The notes beneath the pieces were generated by a model, which was not told where the DNA came from, searched no databases, and saw only the letters and a program-made list of their open reading frames with translations. A stretch of DNA of 64,000 nucleotides from assembly GCA_000711775.1 (NCBI GenBank), contig ARYC01019097.1:1-64000 (forward strand), written 5' to 3'. This DNA is from Oxytricha trifallax. Lineage: Eukaryota; Ciliophora; Spirotrichea; Sporadotrichida; Oxytrichidae. Below are positions 34,324-44,018 of the stretch, in pieces (position 1 is the first letter of the stretch; every line of letters begins with the position of its first letter). A program made the translations under genes and the position numbers.

Positions 34324-35909
34324 TCAAATTCTTTGAAAATTCAAGTATTTGAGAGATTAGGTAAGAGCATTGTTAAAAGCTCCAGGTACCCATTAAGTGT
34401 TTATTTTTTGCATTTCTTTTCCTATCATTTTTAGTGATGATTTTTTATTGAATGAGGGATCTTGAATATTAACTTGCTTTTTAACAACTGAAAAAAACTT
34501 TTCAATTGGAGCCATTTCAAAATGATAAGGACCCAAATAGAGTATATTTAATTAAAGTAGTCTTATTTTTCTTAAAAGTTGCTAACTTCGATAATATGTG
34601 GCATTATCAAGCATGAAAACCACTTTACTTCTCAAATTTGGTATAGTACTGTCAAGTTTTTTACAAATATTAAGTAGAAAGTAGAAAATACTCTAAGTGT
34701 TAGTTCTCCCAATGTTAAGTTAATAGTAAACGTCTCCATTTGTAGATATTCCAGCTATCAAATTTACGCTGTATAGCCTTTTTAATTAGTCTGAATAAGT
34801 TTTTACTACTACAAGACCCCAAGATTTATAGGAAACTTCATTTGCTTAAATGCTACTTTCATCTATATTTATTATTAGTTTTCCATCATAAAGGTATTCA
34901 ATAAATTTTCTAGCAGCAAAATGTCTGGCTAAAATACACTACTAATTGTTTGTTCTTATATCCAGACTGTAAAGTTTCTTATAAGAAAACAACTTATTTT
35001 ACTTTATGGTTTTTCGAATTTGGCTTTATGAAACCCTTATTCCCAATTTTTAAAAAATTAATTCTTGTATAATCTTAACTGACTTTAATAAAGTTGTTTT
35101 TCTTAGTTCTTCTCTAATAAAATTGCAAACATACTCTTATGTCTTAGTTTAATTTTTATTTCTTAAGTTTTAACTCTCAAAAAATGGGTCGGCTTATTGT
35201 TTTATTATATTATCCAATTGATATCAGCTTATTCCAAATCGTTTAAGTATTTATACTTTAGTGCAGTTACCTTCTTTCAATAAACTAATTATCCTTTAGG
35301 CTTATAAGGAATTTATTTCAGTTTACTTATTAGCTAAATTTATTTATTTTCTCTTGAATTGTGTCGAAATTAGTTCTTTGTTATTAATTTTACTTTAGAA
35401 TCTTTTTGAGTCATCATCAGAACTTTTACTAAAAATATTTTGCTCTAAAAATTATTTGGCTTCAAGATATAGCTCAACTTAATCAACACCTGTAAATTGT
35501 TAAGTTTTCTGAAATTACAGATGGCAAGCTAATGCTTTGTAAAGCATACTCTAAATTCCTCTTAAAAATTTATTTATTCATAATTTGCTCGAGCTATTAA
35601 AGACTATGCTTCATTTCTAGAGTCGAAAATAATAAACTTTGGGCAGTCTAAAGTTATATTTAGCAACACTATATTATCTAGTTCTTATAAAGTTTAATTT
35701 GAGACTTCAAAAAATCTTATTAAGCAAATTTATTCATGAGGCAACTTTAATAATTGTGTTGTTTGAAAAAGTAAACTATCGTCTTTATCAGAATTTTCTT
35801 CAACTTATCTTTTATTTTTTTCAGAGTCTTTTAATTCTTCTTCAGATGAAGATTAGTAATCACTACAATAGTATTATCTTATGTCTTTCTGAATAAGTGT
35901 TCTTTTCAT
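34324..35909 (-). CDS. DD34E transposase of element C (frameshifted)
   Basis: Start ATG at 35907-35909 (MKRTLIQKDIRQYY), stop TGA at 34324-34326, about 528 codons with at least one frame shift and one in-frame TGA in the middle. The catalytic triad is clear: IINIDESSI (Asp codon 34861-34863), KVVFMLDNATYY (Asp 34606-34608), YHFEMAPIEKFF (Glu 34501-34503); the last two are 34 residues apart, as in IS630/Tc1-mariner enzymes. A helix-turn-helix-like stretch (IISLLKEGNCTKVQILKRFG) precedes it. The N-terminus is acidic (SSSEEELKDSEKNK). Clearly diverged from the TBE1 enzyme. Upstream neighbour p22-like is divergent (200-bp gap). Confidence 0.82.
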
Positions 35910-36109
35910 AAAATTTTTTAAATAGTTATTGTAAAGTTAATTCTGACTCTAGTGGAATTATTCTCTTATAAAGAATTTACTCTCTTCTAGAGTTAATTAA
36001 TTGTTTTACTATTTAAAAATTTAATTCAAACTAATTTATAATATATTTTTACTAAAATTATTCCCTCTTTTACTATTTTAAGTAACAACTTTCTAAAATA
36101 CTGCTAGAA

Positions 36110-36934
36110 ATGGAAAGCAATTTACAACAAGTTAATATCCATTAACTAAAAGAAAAAATAGGAAGCAAAAAAGAATTATACGATTTCTTAACTCAACAAT
36201 GCGCAGCTTATTTGCCAAAAATAAATTGCAAGAATGTGTACTTCTTCAGGGATATCATTGATGGAAAGAAAGAGGTAAGAATATTTAAGTTCATAGTTTT
36301 AGTACTTAAAACGGAATAATAGTGCTTTCAGCAGTTCCTTAAATCGAAGGTTTAACATCAGATGATTTTTTAGCATTCACAGAAGGAAGACCTGAATTAC
36401 TTAAATATTTGCCAAGTCAATGCGATTGGCTCCATCTTGATAAACGATGGATATGTGACGTTTTATTAACTCTTGATTAGGATGGGGTGCTTCAAATGAT
36501 TTAGGATGCGAAACTAAAAAGACGAGAAAGACTGGACTAATCATAGAACATGATAGTCCATATGAGGCCCGAGTTTGCAAATGCACTCTAAAATAGTCTT
36601 AATTTTAGTGGTAAGTACAAGTTCTTATCACTTTATTCATAGTGTAAAAGGGGAGGTCTGCCTATCTCATGAAACAAAGTGCCAAACGAAAATCAAGACA
36701 TTAAAAAGATGAAGAAATGAAGGGCAATTATTTAAGAATAGCCATCGAAGAGAAAATACCTAGATGAAAATAAAAGAATAAAGGATGAAGTCAATTAAAT
36801 GAAAGGCGAAATAGGTGACTTGATAAATTACAAAAATTTTGTCATGCAACTTCATGAACTAAGGGATTATAGATGGTGAAGGCAAACCTTAAAACTTAGA
36901 AGGTTCATCGCAGAACAATAATTTTATGATTTGA
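36110..36934 (+). CDS. p22-like protein of element C, with a short intron
   Basis: ATG opens MESNLQQVNIHQLKEKIGSK; then YDFLTQQCAAYLPKINCKNV, SDDFLAFTEGRPELLKYLPS, QDAKLKRRERLDQ, GRSAYLMKQSAKRKSRHQ, LDENKRIKDEVNQMKGEIGD, and GEGKPQNLEGSSQNNNFMI before TGA. The order YLP...LL.TL...KRR and LMK..AKR resembles TBE p22 (YLPTKKQ, GVLGTLRES, HKKR, LMKEHAKVHRERK), so I infer distant homology. 36611-36642 (GTAAGT...CATAG, 32 nt) behaves as an intron that restores frame. A GTAAGA...TTTTAG interval near 36275-36302 may be another, but leaves the frame off by one. One-base shifts occur near 36775 and 36870. Confidence 0.7.
36611..36642 (+). other. Putative 32-nt intron in the p22-like gene
   Basis: GTAAGTACAAG...TTCATAG; removing it joins a split Val codon (G|TG) and opens GRSAYLMKQSAKRKSR downstream. 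The unspliced frame instead meets TGA at the Ser before MKQ. Confidence 0.45.
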
Positions 36935-37676
36935 ATTAGTTAAGTTAACTTAATTTGGTTCACAAATTTTAACATTAACACTAAACTCTAACAAACTCTA
37001 GTATAAAAATTAAAGCTTTTATATCATTTGCTCAATTAAGTTTATACATACTTGAAATATAACAAACTTTCTATCTCAAGTATAATTGTTAAGGTTATAA
37101 ATTACATAAAAAAATAATTAGTGCAGTTTAAAATAAGCAAATAATGTTATTGACAACTAAATGCTTTTAAAAACTAATATTTTGAGATCTAATAGTGAAA
37201 GGAATAGGTTTGAAGTTACCTAAATAAAATATCTAAACAATTTATTCAAGCATCTCATATTTCAAGTTTGTAAACCTAAATAATTGTAATACATGAATAG
37301 GGTCGTTTATATTGTATTTATTATTAATATAGTAAAAGGACTTGTTTTAATGTCTTTATCAGAGAGTTTAAAGAATTTGTTTAAATTATAAGTATTTTAA
37401 ATAATTAATTTAATAATATAAGAGTTTGTTTTACTTTGTTATAGTTGTTATAGTTTGTTAGACTTTTAATTATCTTTAATAGACTATTTTTAGTAACAAG
37501 TAAAAAAATAGTAGTTCGAATAATAACACAACAAGCTATAAATGGATTGAATGAAAAACATTCTAGATTTAAATTGTACAAGTTCAAGAATAGACTACTA
37601 ATTATAATAGTACCTTAAATTAGAAACCAGGTCTGCTATTTAAGAAAGTCTAGATATAAACTTTTATCAATAAAGA
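36935..37676. other. AT-rich spacer between two element C genes
   Basis: No coding block seen; A/T-rich with TTATAGTTGTTATAGTTTGT near 37440. It separates two plus-strand genes and could hold the promoter of the second. Confidence 0.4.
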
Positions 37677-40600
37677 ATGAGTAGAAAATAAAGCACAAAA
37701 AAAACTTAAAAAGCCAAAACCTTAAACTAAAATTGCTGATTAAGAACTTTCAGACTACACTGCTGAATTTTTTTATGATGATCAACTTAAGAAGCTTAAA
37801 TAAGAGGAATAGAGGACTACGATTATGAAGTATTTAAAACAGTAAGGCATACTAGCAAAGAAAACTTATAAAGATGTAAAAGTTCAATTACAAAAGCGAT
37901 TTCACAAGGATGAATAATAACATCATCGAAACTGGCTAATAACAACTTTAAACTCCAAAAAAGCGATAGTAAATGATCAACCCCTGGGAAATAAGTTGCT
38001 ACAAAATAACTCTAAAATTAACAAGATTAGAAAGTGAACTAAATGATTTAACCAAAACCCATTACGATAAGAAGTGATTAAGAAAGTAATAATTCAGATG
38101 AACTACCACAAAGTGAACAGAAAATTCACTCTGGCTTATAATCATTAAATTCATAATAGCTTAAAACAGACACTGAAGAATTTCAAACAAAGTCCGATAC
38201 AACTTTTCCTGAATTAAATTAACTAGAAGAAATCGTAAATTACTAGTTTCAAGGATTAACTTAATAAGCTTTGAATGACATGAGAGAGAAGCTGATAGCT
38301 CAAATGCCAGAGATGTTAAAAGATTAACTTAATGAAATGCATGACTAAAAATTCTAACATAACAATCAAAACCCCAAAACCCCTTAGTGAGGTTTATAAG
38401 TGCTTTGATTTGTAGGGTATAGTTGGGGTCTTATTGGGGTTAGTAGAGAAATTAGCCTATTTACAAAATGAGAAATAGAAATTAGCGAAATTTAGGGTCG
38501 ATTTATGATGAGAAATATTTAGATTTACTGCTTCAGCTTAGGTATGGTACGAGTATTAATATAGATTAATTCAAACCAGTATTGAATTATGCAGCTATTG
38601 CAAAGCTCTTACACAAGAGTGCCTCTACTGTTAGGTATCACTGCATGTAAGCTGTTTAGCATTTTAATTCTGGTACTTGAAAGCATCCTGCTAGAAAATA
38701 AAAGTTCTCTCAGGCTCATATTGACTTCCTCTGCGACTCTAAGACTTTGAAGTATTGGGCACACTTTACTCTAGACTAGCAAGCTGTGATGTTTTATCGC
38801 AGGTTTCCTGACATGCGTATCTCTCCTTAGACTATAGCCAATATTTATAGAAGAAATGGTATTACTTTCAAGACTGTCACAGAGTGAAGAGAGTGATTGA
38901 TTTTACAGTGCCATTTTATAGTAACAATTTAAACTATATATATGATTAAATGCAGAGAGCTATTGATAATAACATCAAGTTCATACATGCAGATGAAGCT
39001 GTGTTTACTTTCAACACTTTTATTAATAAGTCTAGGTATAAGAAGTATGATAATATAGAAGTTTATGACTAAAAAGTGAAGGTAGTTACCCATGCAATTT
39101 TAGCTAGTATAAGTGAAGATTCAGGCTTAGAGAGTTATGTGATTCACCCTCGCTCTATTAAGCGAGAGTAGTATATAGAGTTCTTACATAAGCTCAGAGA
39201 GAAGTATTGCAACCAAGAGATCATCCTGTTTGTTGATAACCTCTCAGTTCATAAGACTAAGGAGTCTAAGAAAGCTTATGAAGACCTAAATATAACTCCT
39301 GTTTATAACGTTCCTTATAGTCCTTAATTTAATGGAATAGAATTCTATTGGAGTTAAATCAAGACTCAATACAAGAAGCTGCTGCTGTATCATCTTATGC
39401 ATGACTTGCCTATCGATACAGTAGATTGATTCAAAGCAGCTGTAAGAGAGTAAGCGTAGATAAGACAACAGTTTGTGCGAGAGAAGGAAGAATGAATGTT
39501 TATAAATAAGTTTTAGATTTAAACGAATGAATATATTCACATATTAAATTGGCCCATAAAGGGGTTTGGCTTCTCTTTCTTCTCCTCTTCTTAAGGCTTG
39601 CTTGGACCCATATTTCTTCTCTTTGTGCCAGCTCCTGCATCTATGTTCATTTCTTCTAGCTTTTAGACATCTTTATAAAGTCTTTTGCTCACTTCATAAA
39701 TAGTCTATGACTTTCTCTCTCTGTGAACCTTCGCATGCTCTTTCATTAGGAATTACCAGTTCCAGGTTTCCCTACAAAGTTATGAATCAAAGCTTACTAG
39801 AGAGGAATGGGTGCTTCTTAAGCTAAGCGAGCCAGGTCTCGCTTATTAGTATGCCTTGCTTCTTTTAATCTTCAAGAGAAATAGAGTAGCGCTTTTTGTG
39901 AGCATCTTCAATGATTTCTTTGAGATAACTCTCTCTTAAAGTGCCAAGAACTCCAAAGAAGAAGCTCCTTTCTGGAAGCTTGTTAGAGAGTTGTTTCTTG
40001 GTAGGAGGATAAACTACCAACTCTTCATCTTTCATCGCATCCTCGTAGAGATTAGTGACTGAAATGTCTGGGTAGTTTGGTATATCTATCAACTTTATTT
40101 CACTGTTTTTGAAGGCTTTCTTCTCATCGCAGAGTATAGCTTTTAAGAATGAAATTTTGGTACTTCCATCGTTGGAAGGAATAAACCCACTATAGCATAT
40201 GATTAAGTTTATGTCACATGCTTACCATGCTAAGTGAGGTATCGATAGAGTACTTCCTTGCTTCTAAATCTTGATATCATTTCTTAAGCTTCAACCCTCT
40301 TCATTGCAGTACTTATAGATTCCATACTTGTTCCTTCTCTTATTATTGAATTTCAAATTTTAATATACAGAGTTCTGGATCCTACTGTAAAAATCTTAGT
40401 ATTAAATATGGGCATCTTATAGGAGGTCAACCTGGTAAGGATACGTGGAGAAAGCTGGCAGAAGCTGTAACAAACTTCAGAGATGGAGCTCCATTTTTAT
40501 CAATTTAGTTCCATTAAATTAGGACTAAATTTGTTTAAATTTGATTAGTACCGGTACTAAATTCGATTAAATTTAATTGGTACCAATTTAATAGTACCAA

Positions 40601-43171
40601 AACTTAATTAGTACCTAGTTTTAAACTAATGAGGTTTTAATGGAAAAGTTCCAAAATGGTTCAAAACCTAATTGGTACCAGTACCAACCTGAAATTATTC
40701 TCAGTTGGTACCAAAATTAAAAATATTAAGCATAAAATTAGAAAATCTATAGTTATAAACTAAGTATAAATATCATGTCTAACACCTAAGAATCAACCAT
40801 TGTTGTTGCAGTGCCAGCTCCTATACAAAGTTAGTATAGCCAGTGAGGTTTTTACTTATTAATAATAGAAATTTAAAATTGAATTTAAACATGGCGGCTA
40901 ACTTAAATCGTAAGGCAGTTTCTCTTGGAACAGGTTAATCATTGCTCAACTTTGGCTCCTCCAAGAAACCAGAAGTAATTTATATTGAAAAGGAGGTAGA
41001 GCTAAGAGCTCTAGAGTTTGAAGCTGAGGTCTTTAAAATTTAAGTTTAAAACAAGAAGTAGAGTGCTGAGATGGGAGTTTAAACATAAGTTGAATTGGTT
41101 GAGGAAGATAAGGAACAGCAACCAATAGAAAAAATTAAAACATTTTAATGTGAAGGCTGCTAAAATTTTTTCTCAACTGAGTCTAGCTTGAAGAGACACA
41201 TCAAAGAGGTACACTCTGGTAGAGCTAAGATCTACTTCAAGATTGATAAAGTAGATGGTAGATACTAATGCACTACCTGCATGAAGTCTTATACTCACTC
41301 AGCTAAAGTAAAGAGACATATGCAAAAGCATCATCTAAGCGAATTCCTGATTAAAGATGAGGAAACTTAAAAGCTTGTACCTGCTAAAAGAAAAAATAAC
41401 TCTCTTGATTCACAAATAGAGCAGTAGGAGAGACTTAAGAGATAGAAGCGGTTTGAGTCAATGAACCAACCAGCAAATGGTATGTATATTGCATGCTTAT
41501 AAGAGAGAGCAATGTATATACCTGCATTAAATGCAGTCGACATAAGCAGCTGTATTGAAAACTATTTGAATATTGACGTACCTAACAAGGTAAAACTTAT
41601 AGTTGTTGATGAATTCGCATACAAGGTATATCCATTCAAGTATCTCATTAAGAACGAGCAATATTAAAATGAGTTTGCAAATGAATACATAGTACTGAGA
41701 GAGGCTTAGAAAAGATAATGCAAGAACTTAGCTAAGTCGACGGAGTTATACTTGGTCATGGTTTTATTGCATTGAGACTCAAGAAGTTTGAAATGTCTCT
41801 AAGAGAGTATCTCTACCATAATAGATATCCTGATGATTTGAATGAGATACTCACAGATATGACTAAGGGTGTGAAAGAGCTCCATGATCTAGGGTATGTT
41901 CATAGAGATTTGAAGCCAGAAAATGTAATGCTAAATCTCTGCCCTTTAGAAGTAGTAGTCATAGATTTCAACAGAGCAATAAGACAAGAGATAGTGACTT
42001 TAGCTAAGGTTTTAGGCACTCCAGGATACTTCCCTATAAGAGAGAAATGGACAAATGGCTCTGTATAATGGGATGTTTGGGCGGTAGCTGCAATTATCTT
42101 AGAGTGCGATATGGAAAGTATGTCATACTTTGGAACAAAACATGAGAAATAATCAATAAGTTTGGCTGCTAAACATATTAAGCAAGATGAAATATGCAAT
42201 GAAATTAAGAAGATAGTTGAGATGGTCATCGTAAAAGCTCCAGCATATCCACGATAATCATTAGATGATATACTAGAACAACTACAGACTGCTAAATTCA
42301 AGAGGTATCACAAAGATAAGCAGATAAAATTTGTTTGAATTAAGTACAGTAATACTCATTAAATATTCATTAAATTCATAAAAAACCTGCGTTTTCTCTA
42401 CTAACCCCAATAAGACCCCAACTATACCCTACAAATCAAAGCACTTATAAACCTCACTAAGGGGTTTTGGGGTTTTGAATGAATAATTAGCAAAACTTCA
42501 GGAAAAAGGTGGATGGGATGGATATTCAAATGATATAACAATTGATAATAAGGACGAAATTTAAAATGCGTTTTTGGTGCTTGTTAAGGATATTAAAGAC
42601 TTATCTCCGACTATCGGAATCGCTACATAAGAGTCCTGAGCAAACTAAGTTAAAAGGTTCACATTACTTTATCAAAGCTTGAAGCAACTAATAGAGGAAA
42701 ATTAAAACTAACTCAAACTTTTAAGTGACTCAAATGTCTAACCAATAAAAAGAATACTAAGAAAAATAAAAAGTCTAGCCATTAAATTTCAAAAACATTT
42801 AGGATTAAGTAAATACTATTTGTGCTGACCTTACAAAAAAGTTTAATAGCAATTTTGATATTTAAAACAACACCATTAAGGAACTTAAAAAGAGAGTAAC
42901 CTGTATTGAAAAAACAGAATAAAAAAAGAGTATGGACTAAATTAATACTTTAAGCAATTAAAATGGCATGTCATAATAGTTAAATCAAACTTAAACTATG
43001 TAAAGTATCAACTATCTCTAATAAATCACAGAATCTGAATTAAACAAAACAATTTAAAGATTTAACTCTTAAAGCAACTCTGTCAAATTCGTGTCTATCG
43101 ATGGGAAGTAATTCATGTTTGACAATATAGGGAAGAAATTTATTTCAATATAAGAAAATAACTATTTATGA
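37677..43171 (+). CDS. Extra coiled-coil gene of element C, split by TBE copy 3
   Basis: Two halves, 37677-38366 and 42481-43171 (about 460 codons together). First half: KIADQELSDYTAEFFYDDQL, MKYLKQQGILAKKTYKDVKV, RFHKDEQQHHRNWLITTLNS, REKLIAQMPEMLKDQLNEMH. Second half: KGGWDGYSNDITIDNKDEIQ, VKDIKDLSPTIGIATQES, KELKKRVTCIEKTEQKKSMD, VKFVSIDGKQFMFDNIGKKF. Heptad-like and Gln-rich, suggesting coiled coil. At least four one-base shifts and one TGA. No TBE1 gene corresponds to it. Function unknown. Confidence 0.65.
38367..38444. repeat. Left TIR of TBE copy 3
   Basis: CAAAACCCCAAAACCCC, then TTAGTGAGGTTTATAAGTGC, GGGTATAGTTGGGG and ATTGGGGTTAG; inverse of 42400-42477. Confidence 0.95.
38468..39530 (+). 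pseudogene. TBE 42-kDa DD34E transposase, copy 3 (two one-base deletions)
   Basis: Reads MRNRNQRNLGSIYDEKYLDL, then a helix-turn-helix region (AIAKLLHKSASTVRYH). Catalytic residues: HADEAVF (Asp codon 38992-38994), FVDNLSVHKT (Asp 39235-39237), SPQFNGIEFYW (Glu 39340-39342), giving DD34E. The Gln in SPQFNGIE is encoded by TAA. Deletions near 38880 (CACAGAG for CAATAGAG) and 39427 (GATTGATTC for GACTTAATTC) shift the frame; repairing both gives 355 codons including stop, as expected for the 42-kDa family. TBE transposases have a documented role in developmental DNA elimination in Oxytricha; this copy alone looks non-functional unless the indels are sequencing errors. Confidence 0.92.
39537..40325 (-). 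pseudogene. TBE p22 gene, copy 3
   Basis: Start ATG at 40323-40325, stop TGA at 39537-39539, 789 nt. Conserved core NLYEDAMKDEELVVY and KLPERSFFFGVLGTLRES. A one-base deletion near 40165 (GAAGTACC for GAAGGTACC) is offset by a later shift near the HPFLSS region, so the overall length is in phase but the middle is misread. Basic C-terminus NIDAGAGTKRRNMGPSKP. Ends 6 bp from the convergent transposase stop. Function unknown. Confidence 0.85.
40326..40890. promoter_or_regulatory. Divergent intergenic region with clustered GGTACC/AGTACC motifs
   Basis: 565 bp between the divergent p22 and kinase starts. From 40540 to 40725 it carries repeated GTACC words (AGTACCGGTACT, GGTACCAATT, AGTACCAAAA, TAGTACCTAG, GGTACCAGTACC, GGTACCAAAA). 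Position suggests a shared promoter; the motif role is inferred. TBE copy 2 lacks this block, and copy 1 is cut off by the window edge beside it. Confidence 0.45.
40891..42338 (+). pseudogene. TBE 57-kDa zinc-finger/protein kinase, copy 3 (one deletion)
   Basis: MAANLNRKAVSLG start. Two C2H2 fingers: CEGC...HIKEVH (near 41151-41212) and CTTC...HMQKHH (near 41270-41332). A basic linker leads to a kinase domain: YAYKVYPFK-type Lys region, YVHRDLKPENVM (41898-41933), VVIDFNRAI (DFN, not DFG), GTPGYFPIREKW, WDVWAVAAIILE. There is no glycine-rich loop. A one-base deletion near 41735 shifts the frame between N-lobe and C-lobe; repaired length is 482 aa. Likely DNA- or chromatin-bound kinase; substrate unknown. 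Stop TGA 42336-42338 lies 61 bp before the right TIR. Confidence 0.9.
42400..42477. repeat. Right TIR of TBE copy 3
   Basis: Inverse of 38367-38444; ends GGGGTTTTGGGGTTTTG, then AAT. Confidence 0.95.
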
Positions 43172-43255
43172 TTTAAACAATATAGGTATAACTTATTTAC
43201 TCCATTTTATAACTTTACTTAATGATCTTCTGAGCATCCATGTTATCCAAGTTAT

Positions 43256-43270
43256 GGGGTTTTGGGGTTT
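43256..43270. repeat. Telomere-like G4T4 block at the right limit of element C
   Basis: GGGGTTTTGGGGTTT, 85 bp after the stop of the coiled-coil gene. It is the same tip as a TBE end, but the inner 60 bp do not match any TIR here. May be a diverged end of element C. Confidence 0.55.
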
Positions 43271-43271
43271 A

Positions 43272-44018
43272 TCTAATAGTTTACTTAACAAGGAACGCAT
43301 GCTTACTTTTAAAGAGTTCTTATAGCATTTTAATAATAACTTATCTATTTCTCATAATTAATTCCTACTAGACTATTTGAATTCAGATTGTATATAATGA
43401 TTTTTACTATGATTTTAAATACTTCAAACCTTTACAGCTCAGGTATCTTTTGGAGATGGAATTTTTTGATAATGAAATTCAATTCTCCGTACCTTAATTG
43501 ACCCTAACTGTGGGTGAGCGAGATATTTTATTTTTATTATTTTTGAAGATATTATTTTTCCCTAGCAAAGGACAAATCATAGAATTCTATATAAAAAAAA
43601 TACATTTTTATATTTATATTATTTTTCTCTTTAAGACTAGACATTTTTTAGGTCATATATGAATATTTAGAATCATATCTGTTTGAAATAATAGAATTTA
43701 AAAAGATCAAGAATATTAATTTATAAATTCAAATGAAAATACCATTTGATTTTATGTTTTGAATTTTTTTTTATAATATTGAAAATTTTTTTTGCCTATA
43801 TTTTTTTAATTTAAATTTATTATCTTAATTTAACATAACATAAATTTATTTTAAAGAACGAATTTTTTATTTGAATTCATCTTTTCTTTTAAATTCGTAA
43901 CACTTGTTTTATATTATAAATTATTTTTATTAATTGTCTTTCAATTTTGATAATTATGATATTATTTATATAAAGTTAAAGTATAAGACATCTTTGAAAT
44001 TATTAAACTAAAATTTTA
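43272..44018. other. AT-rich spacer, no feature seen
   Basis: A GC-slightly-richer start (43280-43520), then simple A/T. No gene or repeat supported. Confidence 0.4.

Larger units (their letters stand above)
38367..42477. mobile_element. Complete TBE1-like transposon, copy 3 (4,111 bp)
   Basis: Both 78-bp TIRs are intact, with AAT on both sides (38364-38366 and 42478-42480). Length, TIR length, 17-bp telomere-like tip and gene set (42-kDa transposase +, p22 -, 57-kDa zinc-finger/kinase +) match the published description of Oxytricha TBE1. It sits inside the coiled-coil gene of element C, so it is the later insertion. Each gene contains one or two one-base deletions. Confidence 0.97.
31950..43270. 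mobile_element. Large TBE relative (element C) with four genes, split by a nested TBE
   Basis: The left end is a TBE-type TIR (C4A4C4A4C4, then TTAATGAGGTTTATAAG) preceded by ATT. Genes: kinase (-), DD34E transposase (-), p22-like (+) and a coiled-coil protein (+), an order different from TBE1. The complete TBE at 38367-42477 interrupts the coiled-coil gene. The right boundary is set by GGGGTTTTGGGGTTT at 43256-43270 just after the last gene; beyond that 15-bp tip I see no inverse match to the left TIR, so this end is less certain. Without the insert the element is about 7.2 kb, larger than known 4.1-kb TBEs. Confidence 0.7.

Noticed and set aside
35639..35896. 85-aa plus-strand ORF
   Set aside because: Lies on the opposite strand of the N-terminal part of the element C transposase; composition is AT-driven.
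36401..36586. 61-aa minus-strand ORF
   Set aside because: Antisense of the p22-like gene of element C, whose plus frame is far more protein-like.
39286..39540. 84-aa minus-strand ORF
   Set aside because: Antisense of the transposase C-terminus of copy 3, including the Glu motif.
41900..42301. 133-aa minus-strand ORF in the standard code
   Set aside because: Antisense of the conserved kinase domain of TBE copy 3; the plus strand has the HRDLKPEN and DFN motifs.
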